A DNA stretch of 64,000 nt from Acanthochlamys bracteata (GCA_019914995.1 CM034128.1:9207501-9271500), one strand, 5' to 3'; numbered from the stretch's first letter, positions 13,539-26,698 are shown. Notes: generated by a model not told the origin, from the sequence alone. Translations and numbers: made by a program.

Positions 13539-14120
13539 AGGTACAGTGTCTAACGAGTTTGTGGGAATTCAAATATTTTTTGTTATAGTTTCCCCATGGC
13601 GGTAACACCAGATCAAGTATCCTTATCACTCCCTTTCTCTGTACATTCAGGATTAAGCCGGGTCTAACATTCTATTATCAAATTGTTTGCAACTTTGCAT
13701 TTTATTTTATCTGCCCAGATTTTGATGGCCTTTGATAGATAGCTAACATATGTAAGTAACAGTTAGATATCTTGGTGTAAAAGGCTCTACTGGCAGGTAT
13801 TTTGAGATGTAAGTAAGTTTCATCAATGTGAAGGTCGGGAAATTGGTTGTGTTAGCATATGTTTGTCGATTTTTGGTTCTTTAAGTTAGGGTCTTCAATG
13901 GTAATGTTAGCGGCACTGCCATTAAGTTTGCTGCTTTCAAATCCTGTTTTCATGATTGATTGAAGAAGATGAATCCAGAAGCAAGAACAAAAGGTCCACA
14001 TCGATTATAAGACGTATTTAATTTGATATGAAGGAAAATAATGGAAGAGAAACAACCGACTATAAGTGTCAGAATTTACATCTCAAGTTTTCTGCAGTAT
14101 ATACTTGATTATTGATCACT
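13539..14120. other. Spacer between convergent genes
   Basis: This is AT-rich non-coding sequence between the end of the DUF632 pseudogene and the stop of the RING-H2 gene on the other strand. It probably holds both 3' UTRs. Nothing else is recognisable. Confidence 0.5.
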
Positions 14121-15259
14121 CTAGCAGCAGCGTCGGCATAGAGGGCAGGACCCATGTCTAAGAAGCCAGCCGTCAATGCAGGTTAAGTGGAAGATGTGAC
14201 TGCAATGAGGTAATCTCATGGCTGTCTCTCCAACTTTGAAGTCCTGATTAAAAACAGAAAATGCAAAAGTTATAACAACCACACTGATCTTGAATGCAAT
14301 ATGTCGCAGTTCTGCTGCAGCAGCAGCAGCAGAAGTACTTGCCTGAATACAAACTGCGCAGCCAACATTGTCCCCTGAATAATTCCTGCAATCTTCAAGA
14401 GAGATTATGATCTTTGGTAGATTGTCGATTTCATTCTTTGTCATTCCTTTCGCGACAACGGTTTCATATGCGTCCAGATCAATCAAGGGATAGTCCATTG
14501 CTATAAACTGCTCAAGTACGTAGAAAATACACTTTTGAGGAATCGAAGTAAATTGCTTTGTTTTCACCTGAGCAGATTTCTGATATTATTATATACCTCA
14601 TTGTGCATCGCAGTCTGCACGGCGAGGCCAACTTTCTCTTGAACAACTCTTCCGCTCGAAATGCTATAGATTAATTTTCCCTGCAAAATTTCAACAACTG
14701 CGAGATCAGCTTTTTGAGAATTTGAATTGAATTCATTCACGAATCACAAGGTCAGCAACGGTTCATCTGAATTTACCATATGAAGAAAGCTATCCACGCT
14801 CAGTCCATTTGATTCGAACACAGTTCGAGAAGATTCAACTGCGTCAACCGAAAAAAGAGCTCCAGAAATCGCTCCGATGCCTGCTCCCCTAAAGAATCCA
14901 CTCTCAGTTGTTATTCCTATCAGAGCTCCCGTAATTGCTCCTACTACTGATCCAGCTGCGCAGAGTATTGAACTAAGAACTCAAAAATCATATATTAAAA
15001 AAAGAAAGAAAGAAATGAAAATTTTAAGCTGCATGTGAGAATTGAATAACTAACCAAGAACAAGGATTAAGGTAACGATGATAAGAAAAACCCTGCTGAT
15101 AATCTTGTAGATTATAAGACTCTTCTTGGTTACTTCTGTTCTGTTAAAACTTGTAGCAGGAGAAGATAGAGCAGAAGGATCATGATCGGTATATGTCGGT
15201 GCCGAAAGAGAACAAGAAGAATTTGATATTGCTGCTGATGATGATGCATGGAAATCCAT
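14121..15259 (-). CDS. RING-H2 E3 ligase, NEP1-interacting protein-like
   Basis: This is a membrane-anchored E3 ubiquitin ligase of the NIP1/NIP2 (ATL-like) type; family members recruit partners to thylakoid or endomembranes. Exons on the minus strand are 15259-15055, 14955-14777, 14680-14597, 14507-14343 and 14243-14121, joining in frame to 251 aa. A hydrophobic segment (IISRVFLIIVTLILVLA) and a Gly/Ala-rich region (GALIG, FFRGAGIGAISGALFS) form the N-terminal membrane part. The C-terminal RING-H2 domain has CAVC, then CSHIFHLTC, then CPLC, with all eight zinc ligands present. The last intron (14244-14342) has a GC donor (CAG|GCAAGT) and an AG acceptor, is 99 nt long and lacks in-frame stops. 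The exon 4 acceptor is the least certain border: AG at 14508 was chosen, but AG at 14568 is also possible. Confidence 0.85.
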
Positions 15260-16785
15260 GCTGTTGTTTTCAATTTTTTCAAAATAAAAGAAGAACAATA
15301 TGAGAATTTTGGTCGGAGTACTGAAAGAGCTCGAGAAGAGAAGAAGGTTTGTCTATGCTTAAGGAATTAACAGAAGGCATGCGTCTGCATATATTGGTCA
15401 AGCTAGCTTATGTGTTGTATAAGGTGTTATAAGAAAAGAACTAACCAACTTATTAATAAATGCAAAATCAGACACTTTTGAAATTTCTAGGTCTTTCTAA
15501 TAAAACCTATGTGGCATAAAAACCTGAAAAGCTTCACTGCATGAGTTGCATACAACATATCGAATTCATTTTGTTTTCAGATATTTCTTGAACAGATTTT
15601 CGTTATCTGTAGATTCTGTATTATATTATAAGTTCAATGATTGTTCTAAAGATGTTTTCAGAGATTGCTTGTCAAGCTAGTTGTGTTGGGTGGATTATTG
15701 ACAGGTGCTTTTAGGTATTAAGGGAGTTAACCTTCGCTTGAAGCATTGAAATGGTTGAGGTAGGTTTAAGATGATAAGGAGCTTTCAGTTTTTAACATCA
15801 CCTTGAAATGATCTTGTAATTTTTTGCTTTTCTATTATATCACAAAATTTTCTTTTAAACTTTTGAAAATATGAGTTGAGTTCTACTAATTTACAGCAAT
15901 AGAATGTTGACACGTAGATATAACAACTTATCTATGAAGTGATGATCAAATGATTATATTTGTAATATATATGTAAAACTTTCATTAGCATTTTATTATA
16001 TTAACTCACTGAGATGATAATGATGATGATGTCCATTGACTCGTAATGAAGTTCCTTTTCATGATACCTAACATTACCTCTACCTAATGTGAGTTGAATT
16101 TCCTCTCTGAATCTCGTGTACTATTTTCAGAAATAAGTTAAAAATAAATTATTAAAGATAAATTTAATTTTTATTTTATTTATTATTGAAAGTTTAGAAT
16201 GTGAAAGTTGAAAGTAGAATTTAAAAATAATTTATGAAAATATAGTTTTAGTAAAAAATAACTACAGAAAGTGTTTGAAACAAAAAATTAAGTTCCAACC
16301 CAAAATAAACATTCTTTTACTTGTTTTATTTAAAAATGAGTTACAAATAATTTAGTAAAAAGTAAGTTATAGTAGTTAAAGTGAGCATATTTATTTGTGA
16401 GAGAAAATAAATATTAAAAGTGATTTTTTGGTGCAAAAAACATACATAAATTTATCAAAGTTTATTTTTTGGTCGAGAAGAGTTATTACAGTTAAAAGCA
16501 AACTAGAGAATGCACTAAAAATCTTTCATAACAAATGCAGCTTGAAATCATTTAACACCGTTGATTTCTAATGTGGAGTTAGAAAAAAAAAAAATCAAAC
16601 TCATCTAATAGAATTTGGTATTAGTTGAGCTGTTGCATGTCATTGTTGTGTATTATTATGTGTCTCATGGTTTAATTTTATTTTCCCCTTACCAGTACTA
16701 TTTAGGTCCGAATGATTTAAGAACAATGAGAATTGGTACCAATTTTTCCCTCTGCAAGTACTGTTTAGGTTCGAAAGATTTAGAA

Positions 16786-17037
16786 GGCGTTTGGGATTAC
16801 ATTTTCCAAACGTTTTTTTTTAATTTTTTAATTTTATATTTTTTAATACATATTTTATAATTATTTAGAAAATTTATTAAAAATTTAAAAAATATAAAAA
16901 AATTCTACATAAAATTTTTTATTATTATATATTTTTATTATATTTTTAAAAATAAAAAAATATAGCTTATTTTAAAAATATAAAAATATTTTCTATTTTA
17001 AAAAATTTTTATTTAATAAGCACTATCAAACATTATT
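16786..17037. mobile_element. AT-rich MITE family, copy 3
   Basis: The left end GGCGTTTGGGATTACATTTTC closely matches copy 1. The right end, reverse-complemented, reads AATGTTTGATAGTGCTTATT and so shares the TAGTGCTTAT block with copy 1. The interior is A/T tracts. Confidence 0.55.
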
Positions 17038-17371
17038 TTAAAACAACGAGGTACTAATTTTTTCCAGCTTAGGCCTGAATGGTTCAATGGGATCTGGATG
17101 AGTATTTTATCTTTTCTAATAAATATTTTATAAAATTTATAGAATTTCTTTTTTAAAATAAAAAAATATAAATGTTTATATATCATACAATTTCTGTATA
17201 TTTATTTTTATTATAAGTATTTTAAACGTTTTCTAAAAATAATGAGAATAGTACTGGTACCAATTTCAGTTAGTTACATATCTTTAAGTTTGTGGTCATT
17301 TTTTTTTCAGAGAAAGTTAGCCGCTTATAATTAGACAGTTTGGTAAAATATATCTTTCAATGTTTTTTCTT

Positions 17372-17938
17372 CTCATTAATAGGGTTGACAATTCAGATTC
17401 ATGGGTCGATTTCGGATCGATCCATATAATAATCGGGTCAAAATTATTCAACTGTAATCCGACCTATTTATTTATATGGGTCAAAATTATCAACTCTAAC
17501 GCAACCTATTTAAAATCGGATCAAATTCGAGTCGACCTATTTAATAATTAAAATTATTAAAATAAAAATAATAAATATTAATTTTTAATAATAATATATA
17601 AAAATTATTAATTATGATATATTTAAAAAATATATTAATTTTGACAAATTTTATAAATTAAATAAAAATTAGTTAAATTAAGATAAATTAAAATATATAT
17701 ATACAAATTAAATTTAAATTTTTTGCTATTATTTCTAATTATTAAGTAATATATATTATATAAATAGTTAAACGAATTAAACGGGTCAATTCGAATTCGA
17801 TCCGAACCCGTTTAAAATTTCGGATCATTTTTGGGTCGATCCGAAATCGGTTAAGTGTTGATCCGAACCCGACTTTTTCGGATCGATTTCGGATTAGATT
17901 TTCGAGTCGGATCAAAATTTGTTACCCCTACTCATTAA
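17372..17938. mobile_element. Complete hAT-type MITE with 8-bp target duplication
   Basis: The element spans 17380-17930. It starts TAGGGTTGACAA and ends TTGTTACCCCTA, which are inverted repeats. Identical 8-base flanks, CTCATTAA, lie at 17372-17379 and 17931-17938. Its subterminal regions are rich in repeated GGGTCGAT/GATCCGA motifs on both arms. TAGGG ends and an 8-bp duplication are diagnostic of the hAT superfamily. At 551 bp without coding capacity it is non-autonomous. Confidence 0.85.
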
Positions 17939-20498
17939 TACCAAAATCTTAATTAAGTTGATTAGAGGGCATTTAAGAGCATTTATAAAATGAAGCTTTT
18001 ATAGAATAGAAAGTATTTTTATTTTTTTAAAAAAATAAATTTTATCTTCTTTATTTTGAAAAAATAATAAAAATATATAATAAAAAATTTTCATTACGTA
18101 AAAATTTTGTTATATTTTCTAAAATTTTAAATAATTTTTTAGATACTTATAAAATATATACTAAAAAATATATAATTAAAAATTAAAAAATTTTATTAAG
18201 AAAATGCAATCATAAACGGAATAGTACTCAATGAACATTTTGTTGGTAATACACATGCATCCAACTCAGGCCCTATTTGATAGCTAAAAATTATTTTTTT
18301 TAAATAAAGAGTTATCAAAATAATATAATTTGTATCTGTATCATATAACATATTCTTATTTGTTAAGTTTTTGACAAAAAATTTTTATGATACTAAAAAT
18401 ATAATATTTTGTTTCTAGTTTAGAAAATTAAAAGCTGAAACGGAACGCTGAAGGCATGCTGATTAATGTAAGAAAAGCTTTTGATTAATTGAGGAAGCAT
18501 GATTGGCATGCAATCAATGTAAAATGAAACCTTATGACATTTATAAAATAAGCTACCGTGTTTCAACCATCCCCACAAGAACAGATGGCTAACGACGAAA
18601 GAGTTCCAATCCAAAATAAAGTGAACGTTTGACATTCTTTATGTTTAAAAAATTTTTAAACTATATTCGTTTTCGAATTTTTTGTTTCAGTCAGCTAAAA
18701 ATTATATAAGTGTGTTATTTTTTAAGACAAAATTTTGTATTTATTTATACAAATTTAATCAATTTATATTTTAATATTTCTGTAACTCTGTTAAACCGAT
18801 TGGATGCAAGTTAAAAAAATAGATTTAGATAACTCAGACATATTTTGTGTAAATTTAAATTGCTTTCATAAAAGTGCTGCGACTCATAATGAGTACATAA
18901 AAATTAATTTAATTTAGAGTAGTTGCAAAAGAGTTTTAAAAACTTATTTTTTTTTACTGAATCTGATGATATGGTTCAGACATATATTATTATTAAAAGA
19001 ACTAAAAATAACCGACTCAATTCAAAAGAACTAAAAATTTAATTTATTATTATTTAAAAAAATTTTATTTTCAGACCAAATCAATAAAACGGGTCCTTAC
19101 TCTATAACGTCTTCTCATTTTTTTATTGAAACGATGGCTCGATTACCGTCTCGATCATGAATTAGATTAGGTTGATTTGTCAATCCCGTTGCCTTTGTTT
19201 TTTTTGACATTTGAGTATTGAAAAATAAAATTCATTTTTAATTAAATAAAAAAATTTATTATGTAAAATTTTTTATATTTTAAAAATTTTATTAAAATAA
19301 TATTTAAAAATACAAATTAAAAAGCTGTTCGTTTGAAATGTAATGTCAAACAGAGCCTTTGGAGCTTGACAATTTCAAAAAAAGCACACTAAAAACCATT
19401 TGAATGCGCTTGTTTAAAGCCGCTTATAGTTCCAAGGACATTGAGAATCTTAATATATTAGTAACTTTTTCATCAAGTATATATTGTATATAACACACTG
19501 ACATGATAAATCATAATAATATTTAAAATTTCACGACTAACATAGCCGAAAATCATTAATGATGAAAAATATGCTTCACCAAAACTTAAAAAGCCCACTC
19601 ATTTTGTTCGAGCCCGATCATATTGAAGGATGGGCTTAAGTTTAAATCTAATGCCCACTTTAAATATAAAAGGCCCATATAAAGGTTCTATCATTTGGAT
19701 TGTCTATAAAAGTTTTGAAATTTTTTTTTCTAAAACTAAACTATTTCTGAATTTATATATATCGAGTGATAAGGACACTCTCACATAGACACTTCCTCCC
19801 GAACACTCCATAAAAAATGACCGCAGAGACTTCTATATTTAGGGAATATTTAAAAATACTTATTGAAAAAAAGTTTTTAGAAAAAAAATATTTTATAAAA
19901 TAAGTTCTATTTTTTATTTTAAAAATTAATAAAAATAATTAATAAAAATATTTTACAATATAAAATTTTTTTGTGTTTTTAATTTTTTAAAAATATTTTA
20001 TAGAATATTTTAAAAGCTTTATTAGAAAACATGAAATGAAAATTGAAAATTTTTTTTTTCCAAATATGCTCTTAATTTCTATCGTTAAATATGATAATTT
20101 ATGAGTCAGTAGTATGCTGACAAAAATTTAGTTCAATTAGAATACGAATCTATTTTTACTCGTTCACTTGATTAAAATAATATAAATAATAAAATTTGAT
20201 AAATATATATTTTTATTTTATATTATTTTAATCAAATGATCCGATGAAAATTAATTCATATTTCGATTGAGTTAAAAATTTATAAGTATGCTACTGACTT
20301 ATAAATTTTTATATTCAAATATAAAGATTAATTTCAAAATCTGTATGGCAAAAAATGGCCGTGAGCGAGAGTACTTTATAATTTATTTATATTTTTATAT
20401 TAAAAATTTTTAAGTGGCTTTTTCAATAATAAAATTTTGAAATAAGAAGGTACCGTATAACTGTAAAAGTAAACACCAAACAAGCCCCTAATCTGAAA

Positions 20499-23400
20499 AT
20501 GCTCGCTTTCTCTAACGGCGCCACCGCTCCGCTCTGCGTACTTCGCCGCCGGCGGCGATTTTCCGGCGCCATTAGATACCTCTGCTGCTTGGATAAGAAG
20601 GAGAGCGGCGTCAGCGGCGTTCTCTCGGGACTGGAGCTGAAGGAATACGTGGGGAATGGAGAGGGAAAGCAACGGCTTGACGCGTGGATCTCCGCCAGAA
20701 TGCCGGGAATTAGCCGAGCTCGCGTTCAGTCCAGTATTCGCTCAGGACTCGTCACCGTCAATGGCCGTGTTGTTGATAAGGTAAAGTTTCAATCTTTTCT
20801 CTCTTTAATGAACTCTTGGCTGATGGCTGGTTAGTTCATTGTTCAAGTGAGTTGATGGATTTGATTGTTGATGTTTGATTGAGTGGGAAGTTGGTTTGTT
20901 AAAAACCAAGCATTTCACTCAAAAAACCCACGTATTTTGTTAAGATTCATAAAAATTGCATTACTTACTGCAACAGAGCATGTTCACTTTAATTAATTTA
21001 GCTAATTCCAAATCATGTTTTGGCTTGATATCCTAAATGAAACATAAATATTTGGTAGCTAGCCTATCTAGCCATTTTGGAATAATGTTACTGAAGTCAC
21101 ATGAAAGAAACTAACTTGGTGATGCATTCTAATCTATTTGCTCACTGTTTCAAAAAATCTCGCAACATTTCTATTCAAACAGTGTTGTTTTCTTTTAGTG
21201 GTTACTATGTGAAATTTCTTTGGCATCTTAGCTCACTTAAAACAGGTGAAATCATTCTCCAAATCCAAAATCCAAGTAAACGTTGAATTGGGTTGAGTCC
21301 CTTTTGCTTGGCTATATTATTGTTTCTTCATCATCGCATTTGCCTTTTCTTGACAGGTTTCACATACTGTGAAAGGAGGCGACATGGTTCTTTGTACAAT
21401 TTCTCAATTGAAACCATTGAAAGCTGAAGCAGAAGATATTCCTTTAGATATAGTTTATGAAGATGAGCATGTTCTTGTTGTAAATAAACCCGCACATATG
21501 GTATGCTTTTCTTCCCGAACATGGCGCTCTTTCCTTCTTAAATTGCATATTCGTTCTTTTTCTTATAATTCTTATAGAGCTCTACTCAAAAAATTGTATA
21601 GTCTTTGAACTGGTAATTATTATTAAGTGGCCTTCCTTAGAATGACAAACAAGTAAAATTCTTTGGTGATGGCAATTCCCTCTATTACTATAACTAATAT
21701 GCTGCTTGCTTCTAGGTGGTTCATCCTGCCCCTGGGAATCCTAATGGTACACTTGTGAATGCTATTCTTCATCACTGCAGCCTTCCGACAATTGAGCACC
21801 ATAACAGTGATAGATATTCTGAAACCGTAGAGTTTTCGGAGTCCTCAGATGATGAGTATAATGACTCCTCTGATAGTGCATCACCTATGCAAACAATCCC
21901 TTCAGTCTATTCTGAGTCCCTTGTGCGGCCAGGAATTGTTCACCGGTTAGACAAAGGAACAAGCGGTCTGCTTGTTGTAGCCAAGGTGAGTCTTATTTCT
22001 GCAAATTGTATCCCTAGGAGTTCTAAGACTAACCTCTCTTTTGAAAGTGTCTAGTTTACTCAAGTACATGGAGACTTTTGGTGCTAGATGTAAATTATCT
22101 TGTGTTTTTTATGAGCATGAATACATATTGATTATGAGAGTGTTAAGATAGTTTTGGGAAGGTTTGCAGCTACTCCCAACTTTAACCAATGATGTTTGCC
22201 TGAAAACACTTGAGCTTTACAGCATCTTGTTGCTCCTGAGGCTTGGGGAATGATCTCTTGTTTTGGAAATGTGTGATTTCGATTTGGATAATAATCAAGA
22301 CAATGTTAGTAATCTGTAGCAATATGTTATTTGTTTCAGGCTGGCTTATGCATATCCTGGAAGAGAACTTGAACTTTTTTTTTACACTATGTCTGCTTCG
22401 TTACAGGATGAGCATTCCCATGCGCATTTGGCTGAGCAATTCAAGTCGCATTCCATCCACCGAGTATATATGAGTCTAACAACAGGAGTTCCCTCTCCAC
22501 ATTCTGGACGGGTTGAGGTCCCAATAGCTCGTGATTCTTATAGTAGGATCCGAATGGCTGCAGTTCCTGGAATGAATAGTAGTAGACATGCCCGCTATGC
22601 TGCTAGTAGGTGATTCAATCTCCTATCTCTATGATTTATGTGCCATGTCGCCTAAATAAAGCCGGACAGGATTTTTTAAAGTATTTTCTTCTATCAGTAA
22701 ATGAGGACGACTAAATCTTCGTGACAACATTGAAAAATGCATTTTTCATGTAGGGAGCAGCAACATCTTTCAAGGATGTTCATCTTCTGTTCTATAATAA
22801 ATAATGTGTGGAAAGAAGTGTCTGTCTCTACTTAAAATGTATTTACAGACTTATACTCTGATGTTCAATGGACTGGAACAACTCATCCGCAAATCTTTGA
22901 CTGTGATTATGGTTTCAGTTTATAGTTTCAAGTCAATCAATGACATTAGATTATTGTGACTAATAGGTATAAAGTAATCCAGATCTTGGCTGGTGGTGGC
23001 TCTGCTTTGGTAGAATGGAGGTTGGAAACAGGGCGCACTCACCAGGTATTGCAGTTTCTTTCCTTGTTAAATAGAAGGAATGCAACTAACTTTATCATCG
23101 TTGAGTTTAGCTGAGGAAATGTCGAAGCCAGCATGTGCCACTTAGCCAAAATATGTAGCTTTACAAAAAAGTAATAATAATAAAGAAATCCTAGTTGCAT
23201 GCACAATATTCTGGTCTTTTGTTGACTGACGTTTCTTTGTTTTAATAATATGTATGATATTCTCCAGATATTTTACTTTTAAGCACTAAAGGGCTGATTC
23301 TTATATGACGCTTCTTTTACTTGGTGATTGTTGTGATCCGGGTCGAGCAACAAAATTGCTTACTCATTGGGCATATCCAGCTGAATTACTTTGTGAAATT

Positions 23401-23879
23401 TCTGACCCTTTATGTTGTCATCTATGGACTTTCCTGAATTGCTTATATTTAAATCTCTATTTGGTTTAAGGTGTTGGTATTTTCCTGTTAATTCCTGTAT
23501 AGATTCGAGCGCATGCGAAGTATCTAGGAATTCCTCTCTTAGGTGATGAACTATATGGAAGCACAACTGGCCTGGCACTTTCTTTGTTGAAACCTAGGAC
23601 TGATATCAGTTGCCATGGTCAGCTCTTGTGCATATTGTCTAAATTGGAGAGGCCATGTCTCCATGCTTTGTCACTTGGGTAAGAGAAAGCTTCTCTTTTG
23701 ATTGTCAATTATGATGTTCAAATTTGCTAGATTTATAAATCAAATCGGCAAATAGCACTCTTTAACTCTCTTTCTGCAGATTTGAGCATCCAAAAACAGG
23801 AGAGTTTGTAAAGTTCTCTTGTCCACCGCCACCTGATTTTTCTGAGATATTAGATCAGCTCCGCCAGATTACCCAATGA
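20499..23879 (+). CDS. RluA-family RNA pseudouridine synthase, probably chloroplast
   Basis: The enzyme converts uridine to pseudouridine in rRNA or other structured RNA. Seven exons (20499-20780, 21357-21500, 21716-21985, 22407-22609, 22967-23045, 23503-23678, 23780-23879) join with GT-AG borders into 417 aa. An Arg-rich, acid-poor start (residues 1-30) looks like a plastid transit peptide. An S4 RNA-binding domain follows (RLDAWISARMPGISRARVQ, about residues 60-95). The catalytic domain shows KPAHMVVHPAPG and GIVHRLDKGTSGLLVVAK, whose Asp is the catalytic nucleophile, then LETGRTHQIRAH and LGDELYG. An acidic, Ser-rich insertion (SESSDDEYNDSSDS) precedes the catalytic motif. It resembles plant RNA pseudouridine synthase 2 (chloroplastic). 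No defects are seen. Confidence 0.92.
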
Positions 23880-25919
23880 TGCCAAATTATTTTGAAGTGA
23901 GAGCATTGGGAGGCAATACCAAGTACATAGATACATCCAGAGTGCCTACTATTGAATGCAGACTCATGCAAACAAAATTTCGAAGCTTCTTCACCATTCT
24001 TTCTCCTATTGATCACACATAGCTAGAAGAACATTCATCGGTTATTTGCAGATTTAGAAGAACATCATGGGAGCAGATGATCAACCATCACCACTTCGTT
24101 CCTCGTCATTCTGTAGATTTTCAAAAGTACAGCTTAGTGTACCTTTTGGATAGTTGTGTGTAATCTGAACAATATGAGCAGTAAAGTGACATGTATAAGG
24201 TTTACCTATACTTGCACCTGCCAGAAGCATGTCTACTTTTCAATGTTTCTTTGCAGTACTTACAAAAAGCTATGCCCATATTAAGTAGAACAAGAGGGCA
24301 AATACATAGACAGAAATACTGTCGTTTAGCTGATTGAGCAGAAATGCAAGCATGCCATTAAGTTTACCATGTAAGTAACTAATATCGATCGAGAAAAGAA
24401 AATTCCAGTAATCTTCTATTATCTTAAACTAGACTGTTATATTGCTACACACGTTGCTAAAAAGACAAATAGAGATTGTATCACAAATATTTGGAATACA
24501 CGTTCTCATTTTTTCCACTCGAAGGATGAATACTTTACAATTAAATAAATGCGATCAGTACTTGGAAAATCAGCAACATCAGTTGCTTTTTTACGTGTGT
24601 TCGATGCTTCTGGGTGGCACTGCCAAAAATCCAGCTCTTCAATGACCAAATTTCAAAAGGAAAGTACCAGCTGATGAAAAAGGAGGCACTTCAAAACTGT
24701 CAGCAGCTTCTAAAGACACCATTATCTGCACAGGCATGTTTCGCTACGAAATGTACTGCTACTGATTATCCATTCCCAGCAGCTGGAAGCATGAAGATCA
24801 GTAAGAAGCAAGAAGATCAATTTCTTGGCTAACCGATTATGCCATGATTGGAAAATCAAAGAAGCTCTCAGCCAGCTGCTAATGTCCTTGCAACAGGTGG
24901 TAGATAAAGATTAGTCTAAATCTCCAGGATACGAAGTCCACAGCGCTAACCCTCCTCTATTCTCGTTTAGTCCAGCCTTCTCTCCTTTCAATTAATCCAA
25001 AATTTCACCCACTCAACCTTGGAAGAATGTTCACGGGTCTGCTTGTGATGTATGACCAAAAATTATATTCACAATTGGGAAACATGAAAAACTTGAATAC
25101 ATCCCCTAGTCTGTATACAGCATAGTCAAAACTTAGCTGATCATGTGGTTTAAAAAGATTGACCTCCATCCGTAGGCAACTGACGAGATTTGCAATTGCT
25201 GTGTTCCCCTATTAGCACTGCACTTTCTGGTACATCTGCATTTTACAAGGTCGTGTAAAATCTCTGAACTAGTACTCTAGCCAAGCCGCTTGATCGAGAA
25301 GGGCCACACAGACATCAAAAGATACCCATTGTTCAGATGCAAGGTAAATAATCCCCCAACCATGAGGGAAAAGTTATATTTTAACTAACCCTTAGATGCA
25401 ATATACCATACTAGTGTTAAACACTTTTCTAAGTTTCAACAGGAGGTGAGAAAAGTGATTTTGGATTAAAGCACCTCAATTCTCGTGACTAGAACCAGAA
25501 TCATGTCATGGGAGGTTGTTTGGAACCAAAATACAACAAACATTCATTCTCCATTTCTTATAAAAAAGAGTTTCATGTTATGCATTCAACAGTTAAGGTG
25601 CAAGCAGAAGGCTTTAATTCTTCAACAATAGCACCATATAATTTCTTGACGCCAAATAAACCCTTAACCACCATCCACGAAAACATTGACCACTAAATTC
25701 AAACAAGCTTCATATAGCCAACTAAATAAGAATCTTCATATAGCCAACTAAATAAGAATCTTTTTCCAGTGTTGGCTATGCCAAGTTCCTGAATAACAAG
25801 CATTGACAGAATCCCAAAATTGATCTCGCAAGAAAACTCTTAAGGTAATACTCATACCTAGCAACCACAATAGCAAAACAATGTAAAAAGATCAAATCTT
25901 TCAGCAGACAACACCACAC
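23880..25919. other. Spacer between the RluA gene and the FREE1 relic
   Basis: The left part is the 3' UTR region of the pseudouridine synthase gene. I looked on the minus strand for the missing downstream FREE1 exons (coiled coil and FYVE zinc finger) and found no Cys-rich or matching sequence. The short ORFs here are not protein-like. A small tandem duplication lies at 25708-25759. Confidence 0.5.
25708..25759. repeat. Perfect tandem duplication, two 26-bp units
   Basis: A 26-base unit starting CTTCATATAGCC occurs at 25708-25733 and is repeated exactly at 25734-25759. It is non-coding and looks like a recent slippage duplication. Confidence 0.9.
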
Positions 25920-26698
25920 CTGGCAAAGGACATCAGTGGGACTGCCAGCTCCCTCCAGCAACAGCTTAACACGGAACTTCTTTAGTCCACTCTTCACATC
26001 TTCTTGAGCCTCAACCTTGGCCACTGCCCTCACAATCTTACCAGGACTGCTGCTATCTTTCCCACCCTAAGCGATCGCCCGTAATCATCAAACATCACCG
26101 AAGATGCCAAAGACCTCGAAGGTCCACCAGTCCCCCGAGCACCATACGGCTCTGATCTTCCCCCATCATACCAATAAACGCCAGCTCTCAACGAACCATC
26201 ATGAAATCCAAACCCATGTTCCTGCTTCTTATCACAAAATTCATCAAACCCAGTACTACTCCTACCGAACGATCCACTTCCTGCACCAGTTCCATAAAAC
26301 CCGGTAGCACCATGATCAAATCTCGACTTAGAATCGAGTAAACGCAGAACTATAATTCCCCGCCGGCGATGGGTAATAAGAACCGGTCTGTCCTTCCGAG
26401 ATGTACGCCGGTGTAGGATAAGAAGGATAAGAGGCGTAATAAGGTTGGGAACAAGAATGAGCAGAGGGAGGTAGGTTAGGAGAATTATCGTAATTTGTGG
26501 GATAAGAGGGATAAGCTGTGGGATAATAATAAGGGTAATGCCGCTGGCGATGGTGACAGGAAGAGCGGAGGTAGGTTGAATACGGCGGAGGTGAAGCGTA
26601 GGAAGGATTAGAGTGAGAGCACTCAGATGGGTTAGGATTGGGATTTGTGGGATAGTTATGAGAAAGTAGCTGGAATAATCGCCGGTACCTTGCTGCGT
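25920..26698 (-). pseudogene. Decayed first exon of a FREE1/FYVE1 homologue
   Basis: FREE1 is the plant ESCRT component that binds PI3P and ubiquitin at multivesicular bodies and vacuoles. The minus strand encodes its first exon in pieces: QQGTGDYSSY, a Tyr/Pro/Ser-rich tract (NYPTNPNPNPSE, PYYASYPSYPTPAYIS), then FDDYGRSL and KIVRAVAKVEAQED, KKFRVKLLLEG and DVLCQ at a GT donor (25920/25919). The codon matching the family's initiator Met is ACG (26698-26696). Three frame changes are needed: near 26660 (one base lost), near 26338 (one gained or two lost) and near 26050 (one lost). All later exons, with the coiled coil and FYVE domain, are absent from the window. The call rests on resemblance to the family's N-terminal half. 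Confidence 0.75.

Larger units (their letters stand above)
15260..20498. other. 5.2 kb AT-rich transposon-bearing spacer
   Basis: No protein-coding sequence is recognisable on either strand. The stretch holds the promoter of the RING gene at its left edge, a complete hAT-type MITE (17380-17930), a copy of the dispersed AT-rich MITE (16786-17037), and weaker relatives of that MITE near 17950-18225, 19200-19360 and 19835-20075. ORFs called here are low-complexity. Confidence 0.6.

Noticed and set aside
24442..24832. Two plus-strand ORFs downstream of the RluA gene
   Set aside because: They have no family resemblance and lie in probable 3' UTR or spacer sequence.
25776..26033. Separate small gene in the 85-codon minus-strand ORF
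   Set aside because: Its first half is the KIVRAVAKVEAQED part of the FREE1 exon and its second half is intron read-through past the GT donor at 25919.
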